Shown here: positions 20,591 through 32,372 of the stretch, one piece after another
Numbering within the stretch: the first letter of the stretch is position 1
Layout of the letters: each line of letters opens with the position of its first letter
Origin: Salvator merianae
Lineage: Eukaryota; Chordata; Lepidosauria; Squamata; Teiidae
Assembly (NCBI GenBank): GCA_003586115.2
Contig: QVOM02000115.1
Span: 2,239,110-2,303,109 of the forward strand
Reading direction: 5' to 3'
DNA: 64,000 nt
Translations under genes and position numbers: made by a program
The notes under the pieces: generated by a model
What the model was told of the DNA's origin: nothing
The model's input: the letters and a program-made list of their open reading frames with translations, nothing else
Databases searched by the model: none

Positions 20591-22431
20591 CAGTACCAGT
20601 TCTCTGCTATTCCTAACCATTAGGTACGCTGGCATAAGCTAATGAAAACTGGAATCCAACATCAGCTGGGATAGCCATAAGATTCCCACCCTGGCTTCCT
20701 GACATCAAATGTTGTACAGTTGATGTTGAGGACCCCAGTTCAGTATCTATAGGCACACATATGCTTCTCAAGATTTTCTTTGGTGCCGGCAAGAGGACAT
20801 GGAGCTGATGAAATTGTGGAGAGTATATCTTCTGATGTTCGTGCTCAGAGCATTGTCCCCTTATCCCCTGTATTCTCCATAGAGTGTAAACATGCCTCCT
20901 ACCTCTCAGACAGGATCTGCATGATGGTGGTTCATGCCACTATGTGGATTGGAGCTCCAGACCTTACAGCAAGAAGCTGTTTGGATGTTCCTCCTCCTGC
21001 TCCTGGCCATGGAAACGTTAATGTTCAATGTTTCTGGCCAGAACAATTTCAGAAAGCACAGAAAATGGCTTCGGAAGTCAGCCATTTTCTGTGCTTTCCA
21101 AAACAGGGTCATACTGTTCCGCCGAGTACTGCAGGTGACTCTGACCCTTCAAGAAACCTCCTCTTCAAAGTACTAGCAAAAGGGGGTCAAGAAATTCCAT
21201 TTTTAATCTAACTTTTATGTTCTTTTTCTAAGCTTCAGAGCAAACATTTTGTGGGCAGTACCCACAACCAGCAGAAACTAGTGGGGGGGAGCTCAGATGG
21301 AAGCACCTCCTCCACCCTGCACTGGTTTGTGGGCTTGGGGGGGCAGATTTCACAATGGTGACAAATGAACTTCTCTTTCAATTCCCCACTGTGTTGCACA
21401 GGGCAGAGAGGGGCTTCTGACTACACTTCCCCTTGCTGGCCACCCATGGTCACACCACTTTCTCAGAATGTCACCTGTGCCCACAGACCCTGAAGGGGAC
21501 ACCAAGTGTAGGGTATGGAAGACAATTTGAATGTAGACTTCCCAGACTAAAATTCAGCTTTATCTGTAGCATCAATTTTCTGGCACTGAAAAATAGTAAC
21601 TGCTTGGAAAGACTGCCTGAGCAACCAGCCTTTTGTTTATCTCTTTCTGTAATCATTTATCTTGCTAGTATTAGGGCTGGACTGTTTGTTAAACTAATTG
21701 TGTGATTGAGTAAGAAATTTGGTCAATCTGATTGCTGTCCTTTGCATTGCCTCCAACCTTTCCTAATTATATACAATATAATTGCTTCACTACAGCACTT
21801 TAGATGTACTGAGGTTAACTAAAGTTGCAACCAATTTTCTTTTCATTTTATCTAGGTCCACAGCCACTTTCAATATAGTGGTTGTAGCAAAACAAAGAAT
21901 ATACTTTAGAATAGCCAAGTCTTGTGAAAGTTCAGTAATCCTTTGATACTGTCTTGTGGCCTTGCAATTTGATTTTTGATGCCAACTTCCATCAGACTTA
22001 TGCTCTGGAACACCCCAACCACTGGAAATGATCTTGTAACTGAGGTTTTAAAACAGTCACTGAACCCAAAAACAAAATGAAACCCAGGAAGGGTCCTTAT
22101 TCTCCAAGACAAGTTTTACTGGGTATTAGAAAGACAAAGGACATGAAATCAATACATTCCACAATGGGCAAATTGACAAGAATCTGAGCAACTCATTTAA
22201 CACATTCAACAAAACACATAAGACAAGGAACTAGCAATGTTCTAATTACTTCTCCTTCAGGCAAGGAAAAAGGAAAGGAAAGCTGCAGCTATCTTTGTAA
22301 AATTGGCTACAGAATAATCTGTGGCACGTGGAGATGTTGGAAAGAAATTATCAACAGTACAGGGCTTCCACTTTCACTCCACAACTCACAGCATGAATGA
22401 GAAAGGAGAAAGGATATAGATCTATATTATG
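20591..22431. other. Unassigned sequence, one striking hairpin
   Basis: Apart from the hairpin at 21052-21098 (listed separately) nothing was recognised. Confidence 0.45.
21052..21098. repeat. Perfect 19-bp-arm hairpin
   Basis: Arms GAAAGCACAGAAAATGGCT (21052-21070) and AGCCATTTTCTGTGCTTTC (21080-21098) are exactly complementary, with a 9-base loop. The flanking GGCCAGAA/GGTCAT context and a diverged relative at 48590-48668 suggest a small palindromic MITE rather than an RNA gene. Confidence 0.85.
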
Positions 22432-22540
22432 CTATACTTTATTTACTTATATTTCTGACCCACCCTACACCTGAAGGTCTCAGGGTGGGTCACAATAAAA
22501 TTATTATAAAACCAGATAAAAAAATCAATAAAGAGCAAAG
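22432..22540 (-). mobile_element. LINE (L2-like) 3' end fragment
   Basis: On the minus strand: GTGACCCACCCTGAGACCTTCAGGTGTAGGGTGGGTCAGAAATATAAGTAAATAAA. This matches in order the 3' end of the L2 at 31485-31549 (CGCCCTGAGACCTTTGGATATAGGGTGGGATAAAAATG(CAAATAAATA)). Such tails are the reverse-transcription start of L2-type LINEs. Confidence 0.65.
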
Positions 22541-22580
22541 AAAAGAAGGGCAGGGAAGGGAAGGGAAGAGTATATGAATA

Positions 22581-23070
22581 TCAGGGCCTTTTTACACTTT
22601 CCCCTTCGAATGTTCAAATCCAAGCATTTCAAGGTTGAACAGTCCTGACGGTGCAGCAGCCTTCCACACTGCAAGGGCTGGGACAGCCTGAAAATGGACT
22701 TCCAACATTCACAGTGTGAATGCCACCTGCCCACCATGACAGCAGCCACAGAAACATCCAGCTGCTGCCACGGCAACCAGGGACACGACACGTGAGTCTG
22801 CAGCCACAACCACACCATGGTGTGATGCGTGAGTTCATAACCTCACCTTGGTTTGCAGCATTCACACCAAGAAGTAAGTGTGGATGCTGCATACCAGGAG
22901 CAGTCCAGCTGCTCCCAGTACAGCTGTGGACTACAATTTTGTTGTCCACAGCTGGAAGCAATCAGAAACAGCCGCAGATGCTCCCGATCCCTTGGGCCTC
23001 CATGAAATATGAATGCACTGTTAGTGAGCATCTCCATGCTCACTAGCACTTAAGTGCAAACAGGCTCTCA
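22581..23070 (+). mobile_element. Group D MITE with 3-bp TSD TCA
   Basis: Element 22584-23067 (484 bp): left end GGGCCTTTTTACACTT, right end AAGTGCAAACAGGCTC, flanked by TCA on both sides (22581-22583, 23068-23070). It contains AGTGTGAATGCCACC, CCATGACAGCAGCC, AGGAGCAGTCCAGCTGCTCCCAGTACAGCTGTGGA and the terminal GTGAGCATCTCCATGCTCAC hairpin, all shared with the other group D copies. No coding capacity; non-autonomous. Confidence 0.82.
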
Positions 23071-24139
23071 GAAGGAGCAAAGTATTCTGAGCAGAAGATG
23101 GAAGAAGGCTGCTGATTGCTTGTACTATGTTGAGAGGCATAGAAGAGGACAGAACTCCTCATGGGAAAAGAGGCTAAAAGTAATCCGTACCTCAGATCAA
23201 GCATAATTTTTTCACCTCTCCCTTTAAACAATGCATGCAGAGGAATAGCAGGGGAATAAATTTCTTGTGAAATTTCTTGGGTGTATCCCCATGGGGGTGA
23301 GATTTTTGCAGCTGGGATCTGAAGCAACTTGCCTAAGGGATGCACAATTCACTGCTAGCGTGGAAACCACAGAGGCAAAATGTGTCTTACCCAGTGATGC
23401 CCCCTGGCCTCCTGGATTTCCATTGAAGCAGTGAGGCTTTCAGCCTCAATGCTTTCTGAAGACCCTGTAATGACCCTGGAAGGTGGCTCTTTTCTATCTT
23501 TTGGATATACAGCTCAGCTGTTTATTGGTCCAGTAAGATACCTCCCCTCATGCATGTATAGACATGGGGGTGGGAAGGAAATGGGCTGCCATGGATCACC
23601 TCAGGAGTCCTTTAATCAACATGCCGGGAAGATCTACTCCTGGGGTGCTTGTGGTAAGTAACTCAGGAACTGGTAGAGGCTGAGTGCATATGAATGCACC
23701 ACCCCAGGGAATCCAGATGTTTGGGCACTCAGCTTCTGGGTCATCCATTTGGATGCAGCCATAGTCAAGGTAACAGTCTATAAGCAGGCTGAGGGGAAAG
23801 AAGAAAGAGAGGAGGATTAAACAAAATTCTCATTGGCAGTTGACCAGGTTGACTTTTTTTTTTCCCATTGTATTTTATAACGTGTCAAGTAGATGGGGAA
23901 TTCATAGCCTGTACAAGCAGGCAGCCTGCAGCGAGACTTCATCCAGCCCAAAAGTCCCGTTACAGTGATGGGCAATGAAACAGTGGTGGTGGTGGTGGAA
24001 TATCACTGCCATATTGGCACAGCCCCAAGTGACGTTTTAATCAGAATGCGGTTCTGTGCCACCCAACAATCTCTTTGGGTGGTCTGCTTTCTTTGAATGT
24101 TAGTTTGGCACAAACCTAAGTGACAATTTTTAGTTTTCT
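23071..24139. other. Unassigned sequence with a (GGT)n tract
   Basis: A short pure (GGT)n run lies at about 23983-23998. Nothing else was recognised. Confidence 0.45.
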
Positions 24140-24228
24140 GTTTTATTGTTTCCTTTGTTTGCTTCTATAAACCAAGCTGAGTCTTCTGATATTGGAGGTA
24201 CGTAAATCAAATAAATAAATATTCCATA
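24140..24228 (+). mobile_element. LINE 3' end fragment
   Basis: TTTATTGTTTCC...CTATAAACCAAGCTGAGTCTTCTGATATTGGAGGTACGTAAATC(AAATAAATAAAT) has the layout of a CR1/L2-type LINE 3' end, with a short A+T repeat tail. No coding part remains. Confidence 0.45.
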
Positions 24229-24471
24229 ATTAGAAAGTGCAGCCAGGGTGTTGCACTCAAACAGTGTGGAGTTTGTGCAAACAATGCCCAACCAAGACAT
24301 TGATGATGGATGCTTGTGAAAACTTCAGGCCCAGAGTTTCTAAGATGGTGTAAATAATTGCACATTTTTTGTCCCTCTTCTACTTACTTCCCAGATAAGA
24401 ATGAAGTCATTGTGAATGAGGCCTTAAAGTATAAGACAGAAGGGAAACTAAGCAATACTTAGTTGCTTAGT

Positions 24472-24514
24472 TGGTGGACAGGGTGCCCTGAGGGGAGAGA
24501 AAAATCTCCATTCT
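24472..24514 (+). repeat. 43-bp direct repeat, copy 1
   Basis: Starts TGGTGGACAGGGTGCCCTG and ends AAATCTCCATTCT. Identical over 43 bp to 24868-24910; flanks on both sides differ. Confidence 0.9.
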
Positions 24515-24867
24515 TCACTTACATTTTATAAAGTCTAGGGTCATCTAATGCCTAAAGTTATTCAATAGCCATATCATTACAATGAGTTTATAGTCATGAA
24601 TTATGGTCTCATAGGGGTTTGAAAATTCCACTTAATTTCTACAGTCAGGGTAGAAAGTAAAGTCAGGATATTTGTAAATCCCTAGAAAACTGTCATCTAT
24701 TAACTGATTAACTTGGTGAGTTGCAAATTGTGGATGGCCAGAGCGAAGGAAAAAAGCAACCTAAAAAGACTAGAGTTTACAGCTACATTTGGGGATTACT
24801 GAAGGTTGCCCTTAGGGCTGGACTGAGAAACATTTCCTGCCTTGAAGCCCCAGATCCCACCTTGAGA

Positions 24868-24910
24868 TGGTGGACAGGGTGCCCTGAGGGGAGAGAAAAA
24901 TCTCCATTCT
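24868..24910 (+). repeat. 43-bp direct repeat, copy 2
   Basis: Identical to 24472-24514. Here it is followed at once by a further CAGGGTGCCCTG (24911-24922), so the GGTGCCC-containing piece occurs three times in 450 bp. Confidence 0.9.
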
Positions 24911-24922
24911 CAGGGTGCCCTG

Positions 24923-26390
24923 TTGTGTCAACTGTGGGACAAACATTTGATTCTTGTGTTGACTCATGGCTAGCTTGAATATCCAGCACTGTGATTGGAC
25001 AATGTGACCCATGGTTGGGAAAGACCACAAAACAGCTGCACATCACCAGGACTAGCCACCCCCAAGGCAACCTAGGCTACACCAATTTGGCTGGCTTCAG
25101 GGAGGCCAAGATGCTCCACAGTGTCCACACAGGCAGTTTTCCATGGAGGAAACAGCCTAAGTATATTCAAGTTTCATTCACCATTTTGAAACATTACTGT
25201 GTGGCAGCTACCTCTTCTAGGCCACTTTTGAGTTCCCTTTTTTCTTTATTCACTGTGTGTGTGTGTGCAGCCTAAGTCAAATAATTAGGAAACGTGAAAA
25301 TCAATTAGAAAATTCATGCAGTGTAGTGACTGCAGATTGGGTTTGGACCAATAACACCTGAGCTGCAACCTGTAGCCTGGCAACCATATGTGAACACCTC
25401 AACTCAGCCTGCACCAGCCCCAGAGGCAAGAAATCCACCCTCTGGATCACCCTATGGGTAAACTATATGCAATGACTACAGGGATGGATTTTGTCACCAT
25501 CACAATGTAGAGACACAGCAGCAGCAGGAGCATGTTATCAAGGGTGGTTTCTGCCCAGTTGATTTAACATCAGACAGAAAATGACCAACTTCAGGGACCA
25601 CTTCCTGTCTAACGCTAAACTTTTGTTCCACAGCTTTGAAGACTCCAAGGATAAGAGTTGATGGCCATGAACCACAAACACAGTGCACCTCATCCTTCAT
25701 TGGCAGGACCACAGACTTCTGCCACGTAGATGACCCTTTCCTGTCTGTCTGTTGTCCTTGCTCAGCCATAAAGCTAACTGAATTACCTCAAATCAGGCAT
25801 ATTTCACAGTTTAATCTCACTAATAGGATGAATGTCAGAATAAAATTGTACCAAGTTCCCATATACACTACCCTGAGTCTTTGAAATCAGGTCAGGATCA
25901 ACATGGTTCCTTTATGATGCCTTGAATGCATCATAACAGGGCAAAGACTGTACAGGCCTGCCTCTTCATGACACAAGTGCACCCCACCACTTCAATGCTT
26001 TAATTACCTCTGCATTTTGCTTTACCTCTGCCATCTTTCCCCATGCCATTTTGATAGCTTTTTGATGATGCTCCTCCCCCAAATCCTGTTTCCAAATCAA
26101 ATATGAAACATCTTTTCTAAGTATTCTCATCACATGTTAATTCTGCAAATATTCTTTGCTTGCTGAAAGAAGGCTTGGCCAAACTTTTCTGGCAGTTGAG
26201 CTACACACTGCAATGCTTAGCTACAGCAAGCAGCCAAAAATGAACAGGCTAACTGCCATCTGAGAAATAGGAAACATCTTACTCCTTATTTAATCAATAT
26301 CAAAATGGCACATCAACATGCCCAATTATTTGTATCCAATTGGCAGACAGCCTCATTAGGACAAGTTCATTCACCCCTGAAGAGTGAGCA
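24923..26390. other. Unassigned sequence with a short (TG)n
   Basis: A (TG)8-like tract lies near 25253-25268. Open frames on the minus strand (24783-25070, 25500-25769) show no domain. No repeat family recognised. Confidence 0.45.
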
Positions 26391-26590
26391 TAAGAACATA
26401 AGAGGAGCCCTGCTGGATCGGGCCATGGCCCATCTAGTCTGGCATCCTGTCTCACACAATGGCCCACCAACGTTTCCTCGGTATTCTTAAACAGAAGACA
26501 AAGGCAAAACCTTCACTTGCTCTTGACTCTCTGCAAATGGCCTTTTGAGGTATCCTGACTGTCTCTCAGATGTTTAGGAAGGGAAGCAAA
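26391..26590 (+). repeat. CATAAGAACATAAGA-type interspersed repeat
   Basis: CATAAGAACATAAGAGGAGCCCTGCTGGATCGGGCCATGGCCCATCTAGTCTGGCATCCTGTCTCACACAATGGCCCACC, then AAGGCAAAACCTTCACTTGCTCTTGACTCTCTGC and CCTTTTGAGGTATCC. The same blocks appear in reverse complement at 35490-35793. This type is common in reptile genomes; I leave the family unnamed. Confidence 0.75.
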
Positions 26591-26649
26591 AGCTGTTTCA
26601 AAGCCAAAGAGAATAGGAGCCAGAAATTATCCTTTTTCTATTTACTCAG

Positions 26650-26765
26650 AGTTGGGGGGGGCGATCTGTTTTGAACTATAATCCCCACAATCCTTAGCCA
26701 AATTATGACTGTGGCTTACCATCACGGGAGCTATAGTTCCAACTCTGGACCTCCTCAGAGTAACT
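26650..26765. mobile_element. Palindromic GAACTATA.TCCC repeat
   Basis: GAACTATAATCCCCACAATCCTTAGCC near 26674 is the imperfect complement of GGGAGCTATAGTTCC near 26724, so the element is largely symmetrical. A middle ATTATGACTGTGGCTTACC connects them. It is of the same type as 2524-2650. Confidence 0.5.
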
Positions 26766-27199
26766 TGAAAACAGTATCCTAGAGTACAGCTCATCTGAAG
26801 TATACATGCAGGAAGAAACCCAGTGCCCAAGGAAGAGCAAGGATAAAAACTTGTCATTGAACTCATCTATATGACTGCTTCCTTTCATACACACACCAAA
26901 TGCTGAAGGATTGGTTCAAGAGGAACCAGACACATTAAAATGTTGTGTGAAAGGACTAAAAAGGAATAATTTTTAGTAACTACTGAATTTTGTGTACATA
27001 AATCTGACAGGGTTGCAAGCACTGTTTAAACACATTAGAGCTTTTGATATAATCATATGCATGACTGTTCAGAAATAGATTCCATTAAATGCAATGGTAA
27101 ATATTTTGAATTACAATCTTAGCAACTTTTCCGTCTGTCCTATTGTTAGGCCACCAGCCTGAGACACATGACAAGCAGTCATCTGAGCATCTAGTCATA
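26766..27199. other. AT-rich background, nothing recognised
   Basis: No repeat or exon was recognised. Confidence 0.5.
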
Positions 27200-27560
27200 T
27201 ATAGCCAATAAGTCTATACAGCAAAAGCTGCTTCTCCCAGGATAGCCGTATCAGTGGTCACAATCCTGAACTTGGCTGCATATGTGATCACAGTCAATCC
27301 TTCCTGCCTATAGGTTTTGGATGGTGTTATCTCAACAAGTTGGGTCATTAAATTGTCTTTGCAAATACTAGAGGAACCACTCATAGATCTTTGCCAACAT
27401 GGCCCTTGCATATAGCTTTCCCAGTGCCTACTTGACTGCAGTACCAGTCAGCAGAATGGTCACAAAAGTGATCTTGATTCAGCTCTAGTGCCCAAATGCA
27501 TCTTAGCTACACTAAAAACGCTTTCAACTTGGACAGCACTCCAACAAATGTCTCCACTGG
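27200..27560 (-). pseudogene. Ty3/Gypsy gag remnant (capsid region)
   Basis: On the minus strand this gives FVTILLTGTAVKWALGKLYA-like text near 27440, then, after a frame change, DNLMTQLVEITPSKT...LTVITYAAKFRIVTTDT near 27250-27350. The spacing and the YA.KFR....DT motif are those of the capsid part of Gypsy-type gag. Stops and frame changes show decay. It is not contiguous with the pol remnant at 12-15 kb, so probably from another insertion. Upstream minus-strand frames at 27562-28024 may be part of the same gag but carry no clear motif. Confidence 0.6.
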
Positions 27561-28310
27561 TTTATAGCAGTTTGAGGAGCTTTTCCTCCATCCAGGGCTG
27601 GTGAAAGTCCTGGGTACAACCGCCATCCAATTGGTGGCCACAGGTAATGAAGTGCCTAAGAGGAGCATCTGAGATCAATGCAGGTAACATGTCTGGGACT
27701 GGCATAACTGCTGGGAGCAATGGGAATACTGGAACATTTGGAGAAAAGGCGCAGGCAATGATGCCTTTAGCAGGGCTGCAAGCACTGACACAAGCACTAG
27801 AATGATTGTTTTCAAAACTGGGTGTCTGTGGCCCCACTCTTGTTGTATCTGGGGCAAACAGCAGGTCCTACATCATTCCGATAAGTGAGTGCCCTAATCA
27901 TGCTTCCTACAGGGACAACATCATTGAACTTGGGGAACTCAGTGCTGGACCCAGCAGAGTGTACGCTAGCCCAAAACACTGAGTCTAGCTGAGTATTCCT
28001 AATGCTGTAACCATATACCATCATACCGATGAAGGACTTTGCATATCTGAGATAGGCAGGCAGTTGCCCATTGCCCCAAATCCCACAGAGCTATAGGACT
28101 GAGAGCTCCAATACTAGCATGGTGGCAACCATGACATTCATCATAATATACATTGTCAACTTAGGTCATCCTCTTAACTGAGGTTTCCAAATTTCATATA
28201 AGGAAAGTAAGCATACGTTAAGAGATGTTTTCCATACCTGGTCCTCAACTACACATTTCCCCACTATGGAGCCTAAAAGATGTGAACATCTTAGATAAAT
28301 ATAACCTATA
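27561..28310. other. Unassigned, possibly gag-derived
   Basis: Minus-strand frames at 27562-27837 (Pro/Ala-rich) and 27812-28024 abut the gag remnant in the right orientation. A variable Pro-rich region would fit a gag N-terminal part, but no motif proves it. Confidence 0.3.
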
Positions 28311-28315
28311 TTCTT

Positions 28316-28344
28316 AGATAGAGAGATAGAGAGAGAGAAAGATA
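28316..28344 (+). repeat. (GA/GATA)n microsatellite
   Basis: About 28 bases of interrupted GATA and GAGA units ending in GAAAGATATA. Confidence 0.85.
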
Positions 28345-30450
28345 TACTATATTCTGAATATATTTGGAATGTGTTACAATTAAGGTTAAGATTGAAGAAT
28401 GAATTTGAATAAATTTATGAAGAGAAAAAGGTAATGAAACTAAGATAATATCCAAACAATTATTTGTACTTTCAGCAGCAACTAAGGTCTGAGAACCTTG
28501 GCTATTGCAAGTGAGGGGAGGACACAGTTAGTACTACTGAACTGGTGGACAGAGGCACGTGCTTAACAGAAGTGGGATTTGCTTGTCCATGTCCCCATGC
28601 CCTAAGGTCCAAGCCAGAGAACTAAAAAGTTTCCCAGTCTTAAAGTTTATTCTCACCAATATTTTGGGAGGCACAGGAAGTGGTGCCAGAATTCAGCTGT
28701 TTTCTGTGCCTTACAAAATAGAAGAAGGCAGGGAATCCATCAAGTAGGCCACAAAATGGTAACAGGAAAGGAAGATGGCAGAAAGTGCTATCAGTGTCTC
28801 TTTTCACATTCTGTACAAAGGATTCCTCCAATGGTGCCTTCTGCCCTCTGTAATGGACTAATAGACTGATGCATATGGAGCTGTATGATTGTGTGTCCCT
28901 CAGACTTTTATATGGCACATGCTGTGAAACTCCTACCAGAGAGAGAGAGATTTTTCTCTGCAGTCTTCCGACTCATATTCCCCAGAATGTGTTTATCACA
29001 TTGTGGAGAAGCTAGCTGAGAATATATAAAACCCTACCTGAGACCTGCAAACCATATTCCCCCATTCTCCTGGCATATATGGGCCAAGTCATAAGACCTA
29101 AAGCTCTAATCACAGTATTTCAGTATTTCAGAAATCACGTTTCAGAAAGTTGAGGTACTCTGAAAAAGTTTAGAACGCTGCCATTTGATTTGCCTAGGGC
29201 CACATAGGAACCCTATTAGAACCACTAATTAACCCCTCAACATTTCAAAGCTTAACTGAATGTCTTGCTATTTGCAGCTCTGGTTCCATGTATGCCACTT
29301 TTCAGCATTCCTTTAGAAACAAGAACAAAGCAAAATGAAAAAAAAAAAAAGAGTAAAAAGGAGAAAAAGAATGTGTAGTATAGCTTATCAATGAAAAAGA
29401 GATAGTATTACAGAGCAATATATGCACACATGTTATGTATTCCAGGGGCAAAATTCTTTTCTCCAGCATGGAGAGAGTAATCTTAAACATGCATCAAAAC
29501 ATTTTTTAAAAAAGGTCAAGGAAAAGTCAGACTCAAACTCATGAACCAAGCAGAAGGAGTTGAGACAGAATCCTGAAAATATCTTTTAACAGGAATGTTT
29601 TAGAGGAAGTTTTCTCAGCCCTCATTTGAGGTAGCTGGTGTCATCATTTGTATGCTGACTAAAAAGAAACTTTTGGAGGTTTTTTTAACAAAAAAGTAAC
29701 CAAAAGCCAGTAACATTTTCCCATCCCAAAAAAAGACATGGATTAGAGGAAAACAAAAGAAAAAAATAAATATGGCATGTTTAGAGAGAGCAGAGATCCA
29801 AAACTAGTTAAAAATCTTTCCCCCTCATTCTATTTCTTTCATTAAACCACAGAGAAGAAAAAAGGGAGAAGCATGTTTTTCTGGTCTTTAGTAATAATTT
29901 ATTCTGGATGCGGTTCATCTTTGCTACATATAAAATGTGTTTAGTCATTGTCTGTGGTGGAAAAATGGACCAAGGTGCAAGGAAAAGACTGTTGTGCAGG
30001 ATCAGTCTAGTTCAATTAGAGGTTTTTTTTTTTCAACCAGGATTGCACTTGAGGTTAAGCAGAGGAAAGAAATATGGCAGAGCTCAATGTATGCCAAAAT
30101 GTTCCCAGAGATTCAAGGCAAGAAGTTATTGCTTCTCTTTATTAAATGGGAAACAAAGCTGAAACAAAGGACTTTAAATGGTAGAAGAATAACTGAAATT
30201 AGAACAGTGTTAAAAAATTCATAATTTACATACGAAAGAGTGAATCTTAGTGTAGGAGTCCTGAAAAATGCCTCTCCAGAAGTTCTGAAATCTTTCCTGA
30301 CTTTCCTCACTTTCTCTCCAGAAGTGAGTGTACATATCGAGATAGCACTAGACTAACAAGTAGATGACCACTTAAGTGATCACACCCAGTCAGAAATTGC
30401 ATAGACCATATCATCATGTGTTCCCACCTCCACTCTGAATGAGAACCCAA
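28345..30450. other. AT-rich background, nothing recognised
   Basis: About 2.1 kb with several A-runs (29338, 29503, 29690, 29728) but no recognisable repeat family, exon or RNA. Confidence 0.5.
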
Positions 30451-31943
30451 GGGCCTTCCTGCTTTTGCTAGTGTTACTTACCAGCAAGAGCAGGACCTCC
30501 TTTCCGCATATTAGTGTGGAATACAGGATACCTCACTGGCTGCTGGTATGCTCCATCTGCACAAGACAGAGCATAATGACACCTAGCTCTACATCTCTGT
30601 GCCATCTGAATCAGGAAGGTGGTTGAAGTGTTGGACAGGTGCCTGGAAGCAGTAAAGGACTGGATGAGGGCCAATAAATTGAAGCTGAATCCAGACAAGA
30701 CGGAGGGTCTTGTCCGTGTGTCAGAGGGTCTCGGGTCCATGAAGTTGGAAAGCACCTGACCCTTGATGGGGTTGCTTTGCCCTGGAAAGGACAGGTGCGG
30801 AATCTGGGTGTACTCTTGGACTCTACGCTTACACTTGAAACTCAGGTGGAGGTAGTGACCAAGAATGCATACCTCCAGCTATGGCTGGTTCACCAACTAT
30901 GACCCGTTCTGGACAGAGATGATGTGGCCACAGTAATCCATGCTTTGGTAACTTCCAGACTGGATTACTGCAACGCGCTTTACATGGGGCTGCCCTTGAA
31001 GATGGTTAAAATGCTGCAACTGGTGCAGAATGCAGCAGCAAGACTGCTGACTGGAACAGCTGGCCAGATGCATATCATACTGGTCTTAAAAGAGCTGTAC
31101 TGGCTGTCACTGAGCCCAATTCAAGATGTTAACCTTAACCTATAAGGCTCTAAATGGCTTAGGCCCCAAATACCTAAAGGAGCATCTTCTCCCATATCAA
31201 CTTGTCCATGCTTTAAGATCTGCAGATCAGGCCCTCCTGGTTGTATCACCGCCTTCAATAGCTAAAGTAGTACCCGGGATAGGGCCTTTTCAGTGGAGCC
31301 CCCCAGACTGTGGAACACTCTTCCCCCTGAGATGCATCAAGCTTCTTCACTTCACATCTTTAGGAGAGCAATAAAGATGCACCTATTTACTCTTGCCTTT
31401 GGCTAAAGGTACAACTTTCCCTCCCTACTTTCAGGCTACTGTTTTATTGCATGCCTTTTATGTTTTTGTTGTTTTAATTGCTGTAACTCGCCCTGAGACC
31501 TTTGGATATAGGGTGGGATAAAAATGCAAATAAATAAATAAATAAATAATCCAGATCAGGGAGGGCCTCATCTGGATTACTGGTAGTCCTCAACACCAAG
31601 GACTACCAGCATACCTGTCCAGATCATGAAGGTGTGCAGAAGGCATGCCTCTGTTTTCCAGACTATTGGGGGAACCATTATGACAGTGCACCAAAGTGTG
31701 CTGCAAAAATGGGTTCCCTGGGGGACTCATAGCTTAGCAACTTTTATGCCTAGTACTTTGGACCCTCAGAGGCCATCCTTGAAGTTCTTGCAAGCTTCAG
31801 GGTTGGTGCAGGGGCTAATCCAGACCAGCACCACCATGCAGACTGTGCTGTTCCAGACCACACCTTGCTGTAGCCCACTTCAGCAGGCCTCGCTGGTCCA
31901 GACCCATTGGTTTGGATCAGGCAAGGTAAGTGTAGAAAGGCCC
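30451..31943 (+). mobile_element. Group B MITE interrupted by an L2 LINE
   Basis: The left part (30451-30576) holds CCGCATATTAGTGTGGAATACAGG and GTATGCTCCATCTGCACAAGACAGAGCATAAT. The right part (31550-31943) resumes with CCAGATC and runs through CTACCAGCATACCTG, ATGAAGGTGTGCAGAAGGCATGCCTC and GGGTTCCCTGGGGGACTC to AGGTAAGTGTAGAAAGGCCC. In an uninterrupted copy (45870-45900) GGATGGAGCATAATCCAGAT is continuous, which fixes the L2 insertion inside the MITE. Flanks CAA and AAA are a possible imperfect TSD. A small imperfect hairpin at 30454-30490 adjoins the left end. Confidence 0.75.
30577..31549 (+). pseudogene. L2-type LINE, C-terminal RT region and 3' end
   Basis: 5'-truncated LINE. It begins just after the Asp of the RT YADD box (DT.LYIS at about 30577) and continues VEVLDRCLEAVKDWM and ANKLKLNPDKTE (30608-30705). 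An intact stretch holds VTSRLDYCNALYMGLPLKM and QLVQNAAARLLTGT (30945-31060), then ELYWLSL. After a frameshift come LTYKALNGLGPKYL and ALRSADQALLVV, then a RLWNTLPPEM equivalent near 31310. The 3' untranslated end CGCCCTGAGACCTTTGGATATAGGGTGGG closes with (AAATA)n. The gene order and the RT C-terminus are those of L2; CR1 is the main alternative. Confidence 0.88.
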
Positions 31944-32372
31944 AAAGACACCAAACCTACTGTGCACAGGTTTGGGGACAATGCCAATAGTAAATTGGAT
32001 ACATGATGACATCGTATAGTGAGAAGAGAGCTGCCAGCCTTTACTCAGAATGGATGTGTATATCCCTTACTTCATACCCTAACAGAGCAAGTGCTTAAAT
32101 ACAATAAGACCAATATAGATCTCCAATTCATTCCAGCACATCTTTAGCTCACAGACTGCTCCTGTAAAAGTCTCAGTGTCAGGACTGGGCACCAACTCAA
32201 AGCTTCCCTTTGATCTTACCAAACCACGTTTTAGTCTGAAGTAAATCAGAACATGATTTGACAAAATCAAAATGAGCTTCTGCCAATCTCCCTGATATTT
32301 ATGTTCTTTTGGAAGGAGAGCTGCAAATCATTCAGCTTTGCAACTGAAAGGCAATAAGATAAAGTATATTAA
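31944..32372. other. Unassigned spacer
   Basis: Nothing recognised between the group B MITE and the group F MITE. Confidence 0.45.
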
